This document shows positions 33,236-37,786 of a stretch of DNA of 37,786 nt, piece by piece. The stretch spans positions 1 through 37,786 of the forward strand of contig CAZPFS010000019.1 of the NCBI GenBank assembly GCA_964585925.1. The letters run 5' to 3'. The DNA comes from JAAZLS01 sp964585925 (GTDB taxonomy: Bacteria > Bacillota > Dethiobacteria > DTU022). The notes below the pieces were generated by a model. That model saw only the letters and a program-made list of their open reading frames with translations, had not been told where the DNA came from and ran no database searches. Made by a program: the position numbers and the translations under genes. Numbering within the stretch: the first letter of the stretch is position 1; every line of letters starts with the position of its first letter.

Positions 33236-33385
33236 ATGCGGACAAATTTTGTGGTTTGAATTTCTTTTTAAGTTGATCTTTTGGGCCCCGGTCCGCATCC
33301 AAAAGGCCCATACCTGTTAATTATATGGTGCCGGAAATGATCTATTGCCCAATCCAATCCGGACGTTGCAGGAGGTCTACCGCTC
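33236..33385 (+). promoter_or_regulatory. jetB-jetC intergenic inverted repeat
   Basis: A 150-bp gap, unlike the overlapping junctions elsewhere in the operon. ATGCGGAC (33236-33243) right at the jetB stop pairs with GTCCGCAT (33291-33298), and a second, interleaved repeat TGGGCC/GGCCCA follows. These could form alternative RNA structures that tune jetC expression. AGGAGGT at 33370-33376 is the jetC ribosome binding site, nine bases before its GTG. Confidence 0.5.
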
Positions 33386-36300
33386 GTGCGTCTGCTGACA
33401 AAAATAAAACTGATCAACTGGCATTTCTTCATCGATGAAACCATCCCCGTCGATCACCACACCTTGATCACGGGGGATAACGGCGCGGGCAAATCAACGC
33501 TGATCGACGCCTTGCAGCTGGTGGTGGTGGGTGATTTGAGAAAAATCCGTTTCAACTCCTCCGCCTTCGAGGATCGCACCACCCGCGATCTGCGCAGTTA
33601 CCTGCGGGGCAAAACCGGGGCAGAAGGGGAAGCTGCTTTCTTGCGCAGTGAAAATTTCTCCAGCTACATCGTGCTGGAGATCACCAGGACCACCAGCAAT
33701 AAATCCTACCTGATCGGGGTGGTCTGCGACTATTACCAGGCCACCGGCGAGGAGGAGCATGTTTTCTTTAAAATAGACGAGGAGCCGCTTCGAGACGAGC
33801 TCTTTTTCAAGGAACCGCTCCTGCCCTTCAGCCGGCGGGAATTTTTTGATCACCTCAAGGCTAGGGGGATCAAATACAGCAACTACCAGAACGATCTGAC
33901 CAGATATATCTATGATCTGAGGACGCTCTTCGGCGGGGCCAAGGAATCCTTCTTTTCTCTATTCAGCAAGGGTATCTCCTTTTCCCCGATCACCGATCTG
34001 CGCCGTTTCGTCTATGATTATATCCTGGAGGAGAGGGTAATCGACGTGGAGACCATGCGCGATTACTTTGAGAAATTCCGGGAAGTCGAGCGGATCATCG
34101 AGGACACCCGGAAGGAGATCGCCGCCCTGGATCGGATTGAGGAGCGCTACCTTGAAATAGAAAAACTGCGCCGGCAACTGGCCCTGGGCGACTACATGGT
34201 CAAACGGGCCGGCTGGGAGTCGCAGCGGGCAAAGGTAGTGCAAAAATCAGCAGAAGAGAAGGAAACCGGACGGGCTCTGACCGAGCTTTCCCAAAAAATT
34301 GAGGAGGCCAAGAGGGAGCAATCGGGCCTTGAAGAAACAATCGCCGATTTAAAAGAGAAGGTGGCTGAAAATGAGGTACACAAACAAGAGCAGGAACTGA
34401 AACAGGATCTGCTGGGGCTCAGGGATGAATTGGAGCGGTTGGGGCAATCGGAAAAAAATCTGAAGGCCCAATTCCGACTGGAGGTCCGGGAATACAGCGA
34501 GCTACACCTTGCAACACGGCACCTGGAGGCACCGCTGCCCCTTTCCCAGCCCCTGCTGGCGGCAAAGGAAAAATGGGAGGCGGCAGCCCCCGAACCGGGA
34601 AACCATTTTCCTTCCGATTGGTCTCAGCTGGCCTCTGTCTGGCAAGCGGCCACAGAGTGGCTGCTTTTACAAAAAAACCGCCTGCAGGAAGCGGCAGATC
34701 AGCACCGGGAGGAGATCGCCCGCCTGGAGAGCGATCTGAGCAACCTGGCTAAAAATCAGGTTCTCAGCGCCGAATCACCGGCCATGCAACTGAAGCAAAT
34801 CCTGGAGGAAGGGTTGCACACGCCGGCCGGGGAGCCGGTGGCGGTAAATATCTTCTGCGAGGCCATCGAGATCCTCAACCCCGCCTGGCGAGACGCCGTC
34901 GAAGGATACCTTCATCCCCAAAAGTTCGACCTCCTGGTCCCTCCCCGCTATTTTCGGGAAGCGCTGGCTCTCTATCAAAAACACAGAACCGTCCGCAACC
35001 TGGAAGATGTGGGCCTGGTGAACACGGAACAGTTGCCCGGGGAAACAACACCGGCAAGCGAGCAGAGCCTGGCCGCCGAGATCAGCTCAAGAATCGACTA
35101 CATCGAAGCCTACGCGGTCCACCTGCTGGGCTCTGTGATCAAGTGTGATGATGAATCGGGGCTATTTCAACATGAAGCTGCAATCACCGCCCAAGGGCTG
35201 CTCTTCGAAAACCATAGCCTGCGTCAGATCCCCCGGGCCGTCTATGAGGTCCCCTACATCGGCCGGGAGGCGATCCGCTTTCAGATCGCCCGCAAAGAAG
35301 CAGCATTGCGCGAGGAACAGCGATTGCTGGCCGAGAGTGAACTCAAGATCGCCGCCGCCTGCGCAGCCGACCACCTGGCCCGCGATAAGGCTGATCGCTA
35401 CCAGAACTGGCAACAGGCGGTGGAGCGGTTGCAGGTCAAACCCGGGCTGGAGGAAAAACTGGCTGCCCTGGAGAAAAAGCTGCTCTCTTTGGATTTCAGC
35501 GAGCTGAAAATGCTGAAGAAAACCCTGGAGCAGCAAGAGGCAACAATGCTGGAACTCAAAAGAAAACTGGAAAGGGCCATCGACGAGCGGGGAGGGTTGA
35601 AGGCAAAGATCGAGGTCCTTCAGCAGGACGTCCGGGTGCTGGAGCAGGCGGCGGCGCAGAAACAGGCCGAATGTGAAAGCTGCCTGGCCCGTCTTCCCGA
35701 AGCGCTGCAGGGAGAATGTACCCTGAAATGGAGCCGGGAGGCGGAGAAAAAAAACCCGGCGGAGCTGTATCAGAATTATCTCGGCAGCAACGAGGGGGCC
35801 AGGACCCGAATCAACAACCGCTGGCCGAACCTGGTCAAGCTGCGCACCGAATATGTATACGGGTTTCATTTTTCAGGGGATCCGGAGGCGGAAGAAAATG
35901 AGGTCTTCCGGCAAAGGCACCGCCTTCTGGTGGAGAGCCATCTCCAGGATTATGAAGCCCGGGCCCGTGAAGCACGCCTGCAGGCAGAGCAGAGTTTCCA
36001 GGAAAATTTTGTAGCCCGCCTGGGAGAATTCATCAAACTGGCCCAGGAGGAGATCAAAGAGTTAAACCGGGCTCTGAAAGACATGCGCTTCGGCAGCGAT
36101 GCCTACCACTTCAGCCTGACCCCCAAAAAAGATACGCGCCGCTATTACGAGATGATCATGGATACAGGGGTTTATCAGGGCTCCATCTTCCGGGAGGTAT
36201 TTTTTCAGAAACACGGGGAGACGATCACCGGGCTTTTCAATGAGATCGCCCGTGATCGGGATGATTTTCCGGAAAACATTCAAACCCTGACCGACTACCG

Positions 36301-36694
36301 CTCTTTTCTGGATTTCGATATCGTGATCACCGACAACCTGAACAATAAAAGCTATTTTTCCAAGGTGGCCCGCGACAAATCGGGCGGTGAGACCCAGGTC
36401 CCCTTTTATGTGGCTATTCTGGCCTCCTTCTACCAGGCCTACCAGCTTTACCGCAAGAGCGATACCCTGCGCCTGGTGGTCTTTGACGAGGCCTTTAACC
36501 GGATGGACGCGGATCGCATCGAAGAGGCCATCGCCTTCATGAACAATCTGGGCTTCCAGGCGGTGGTAGTCGCTCCTACCGGCCGGATTCAACTGATCGC
36601 CCCCTACATGAACACAAACTTGATCGTGATGCGCGACGGTTTTCAAAGCTTCATCGAGCGGGTCAGCAGAAAGGATCTGTCCGGATGGAACTGA
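33386..36694 (+). CDS. jetC: Wadjet subunit JetC (SMC-like ATPase, MukB/MksB-type)
   Basis: A 1102-residue SMC-like ABC ATPase. Walker A is GDNGAGKST (residues 30-38), followed by TLIDALQLVVVG. A long central coiled coil rich in Glu, Lys, Leu and Gln is interrupted by a hinge-like globular part (~470-620). The ABC signature KSGGETQ lies near residue 998 and Walker B LRLVVFDEAFNRMD near 1033. ATP-driven head engagement powers DNA loop extrusion on plasmids. Starts with GTG at 33386 with AGGAGGT nine bases upstream. Its end overlaps the jetD start by 10 nt. Length and all motifs match intact family members. Confidence 0.93.
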   Translation: MRLLTKIKLINWHFFIDETIPVDHHTLITGDNGAGKSTLIDALQLVVVGDLRKIRFNSSAFEDRTTRDLRSYLRGKTGAEGEAAFLRSENFSSYIVLEITRTTSNKSYLIGVVCDYYQATGEEEHVFFKIDEEPLRDELFFKEPLLPFSRREFFDHLKARGIKYSNYQNDLTRYIYDLRTLFGGAKESFFSLFSKGISFSPITDLRRFVYDYILEERVIDVETMRDYFEKFREVERIIEDTRKEIAALDRIEERYLEIEKLRRQLALGDYMVKRAGWESQRAKVVQKSAEEKETGRALTELSQKIEEAKREQSGLEETIADLKEKVAENEVHKQEQELKQDLLGLRDELERLGQSEKNLKAQFRLEVREYSELHLATRHLEAPLPLSQPLLAAKEKWEAAAPEPGNHFPSDWSQLASVWQAATEWLLLQKNRLQEAADQHREEIARLESDLSNLAKNQVLSAESPAMQLKQILEEGLHTPAGEPVAVNIFCEAIEILNPAWRDAVEGYLHPQKFDLLVPPRYFREALALYQKHRTVRNLEDVGLVNTEQLPGETTPASEQSLAAEISSRIDYIEAYAVHLLGSVIKCDDESGLFQHEAAITAQGLLFENHSLRQIPRAVYEVPYIGREAIRFQIARKEAALREEQRLLAESELKIAAACAADHLARDKADRYQNWQQAVERLQVKPGLEEKLAALEKKLLSLDFSELKMLKKTLEQQEATMLELKRKLERAIDERGGLKAKIEVLQQDVRVLEQAAAQKQAECESCLARLPEALQGECTLKWSREAEKKNPAELYQNYLGSNEGARTRINNRWPNLVKLRTEYVYGFHFSGDPEAEENEVFRQRHRLLVESHLQDYEARAREARLQAEQSFQENFVARLGEFIKLAQEEIKELNRALKDMRFGSDAYHFSLTPKKDTRRYYEMIMDTGVYQGSIFREVFFQKHGETITGLFNEIARDRDDFPENIQTLTDYRSFLDFDIVITDNLNNKSYFSKVARDKSGGETQVPFYVAILASFYQAYQLYRKSDTLRLVVFDEAFNRMDADRIEEAIAFMNNLGFQAVVVAPTGRIQLIAPYMNTNLIVMRDGFQSFIERVSRKDLSGWN

Positions 36695-37786
36695 GCGCGC
36701 TTCAAAAACAGGTTTTGCAGGCCCTGCTGGACCGCCTGGAACAGCGCAGGGATTACGGCCTCGCCGAAAAAAGTACCCGCCGTATCCTGCTGGCAGTGAA
36801 CAAAAAAAATTTCCCCGATTATTTTCATGTCAGCGACAGCAGCTTTCGCCTCATGTTCAACCAGGAAATGGTCTCCCTTGAACGGCGAGGCTTTGTAGAG
36901 CTGGATTGGGTCCGCTTTGATCGCGGCCAAACCCTGCAGCGGATTGCCCTGATGATCAGGGCCCTTCCTGAAATCTACTCGATCCTGGGAAGGGTTCCCC
37001 GGGAGCAACTTTACCGGGAAACTGCAGCTTTGATGGAGGAATGGGAAAAAGAAGCGCCCGCGGCGCTTTTTCCCCTTTTCCGGGAGATCAAAATAAGGCT
37101 AGCTTCGCTGCAGCCGCTGCCGGCGCCGCTCAAAGTAGAAAAGCCGCTGCTGTTGCAAGATCTGCTGAAGGGGGTGCAGACCCTGCTCACCCCCCGGGAA
37201 AATGACCTCGCCAAACGGGTCTTGAGCACGCGCATTTACGGAGATTCCAAGAGGTGGGAGCAACTGGAAAGGAGCATACTGCAGCTGGCCCGCAGCTTCT
37301 GCCTGTCCCCCCAGGAGGCAGAACTGGATGACACCGCCCTGTTGGCCGAGCTGGGGATCATCGAACATCCCAGCCATCTTCTGATCGCCGGCCCCCTGGT
37401 ATTTTCCACCCCCCAGGGAAAAATTGACCTTGGCGCCTTCTATCCCGATCTGGGGCTGCCCGCGGAGATGATCCCCGATCTGGAAATCTTGGAAAGTGAA
37501 GCTCAGGCAGTGATCACCATCGAAAACAAGACCTCCTTTTACCAGTATCTGCGGGAGGGGCCGGCCGGGCATCTGGTGATCTATCTGGGCGGCTACCACA
37601 ACCGGGCGCGGCGTCGCTTGCTGGAGATACTTGCCGCCTATTTTTCAAAAGAAAAACGGACAATCCACTTTTACCACTGGGGCGACCTGGATCTGGGGGG
37701 CTTTCAAATTTGGCACCATCTCGGAGCCAAGACAGGGATTTCCTTTGAACCGTTTTTAATGGATATTCAAACCTACCTCCGCTATT
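36685..37786 (+). CDS. jetD: Wadjet subunit JetD (Toprim-like nuclease, partial at window edge)
   Basis: An open frame of 367 codons from ATG 36685 to the end of the window, with no stop; the family is usually around 400 residues, so only the C-terminal end is missing. The N-terminal part is helical (DUF3322-type). The C-terminal part has the DUF2220/Toprim-type nuclease motifs: TIENKTSFY with Glu280, and HWGDLDLGGF with Asp334 and Asp336. These acidic residues bind the metal that cleaves DNA once JetABC has recognised a small circular molecule by loop extrusion. Its start codon overlaps the jetC end by 10 nt. The frame is intact, so the visible part is not broken. Confidence 0.92.
   Translation, partial: MELSALQKQVLQALLDRLEQRRDYGLAEKSTRRILLAVNKKNFPDYFHVSDSSFRLMFNQEMVSLERRGFVELDWVRFDRGQTLQRIALMIRALPEIYSILGRVPREQLYRETAALMEEWEKEAPAALFPLFREIKIRLASLQPLPAPLKVEKPLLLQDLLKGVQTLLTPRENDLAKRVLSTRIYGDSKRWEQLERSILQLARSFCLSPQEAELDDTALLAELGIIEHPSHLLIAGPLVFSTPQGKIDLGAFYPDLGLPAEMIPDLEILESEAQAVITIENKTSFYQYLREGPAGHLVIYLGGYHNRARRRLLEILAAYFSKEKRTIHFYHWGDLDLGGFQIWHHLGAKTGISFEPFLMDIQTYLRY

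Noticed and set aside
1..37786. tRNA, rRNA, riboswitch or phage genes
   Set aside because: I saw no cloverleaf, rRNA-like segment, known riboswitch core, or structural phage or integrase gene in any part of the window.

Overview
The window reads as a GC-rich chromosome segment of an anaerobic, possibly thermophilic Bacillota (Firmicutes) lineage. The signs are strong AGGAGG-type ribosome binding sites, GTG starts, GGGGACGGTTCT-type palindromic repeats that I remember from clostridial/Desulfotomaculum-like genomes, a lipoprotein serpin, a MalT-like regulator, and HicAB and RelE/ribbon-helix-helix toxin-antitoxin (TA) modules. This placement is inference; no rRNA or tRNA is present to fix it.

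Left edge (1-1338): REP-like GTCCCC...GGGGAC repeats, a RelE/ParE-type toxin with its ribbon-helix-helix antitoxin on the minus strand, a second REP-like copy, a serpin C-terminal fragment and a 146-bp palindromic element. The fragment and element are a direct duplicate of the end of the full serpin locus at 30324-30832.

Centre (1386-29108, all minus strand), in transcription order: a MalT-like LuxR regulator, a hicB-hicA TA module inserted after it and bordered by a 57-bp copy of the regulator's 3' end, a DUF2442 protein, a membrane-anchored protein with about eleven TPRs, and a 22.4-kb gene. That gene encodes a 7474-residue exoprotein: Sec signal, Gly/Glu/Pro linker, thousands of residues of beta-helix/haemagglutinin-type repeats including a 520-537-residue tandem super-repeat, then RTX-like Ca-binding repeats and a ZU5-like C-terminus. 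It fills 59% of the window.

Right part (29373-37786, plus strand): a lipoprotein serpin with a complete inhibitory-type hinge, a 147-bp palindromic MITE/REP-like element with perfect 19-bp terminal inverted repeats, then a Wadjet anti-plasmid system, jetA-jetB-jetC-jetD (kleisin, KITE, SMC-like ATPase, Toprim nuclease). jetD runs off the window with its catalytic motifs visible.

Working model (inference): the TPR protein and giant RTX/beta-helix protein form a surface module (72-nt spacing, same strand), perhaps controlled by the MalT-like regulator. The serpin would protect the cell surface from proteases, Wadjet would exclude plasmids, and the TA modules and palindromic repeats are the mobile material reshaping the island. 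The giant exoprotein with its TPR partner is the least described part; Wadjet, HicAB and serpins are known families.
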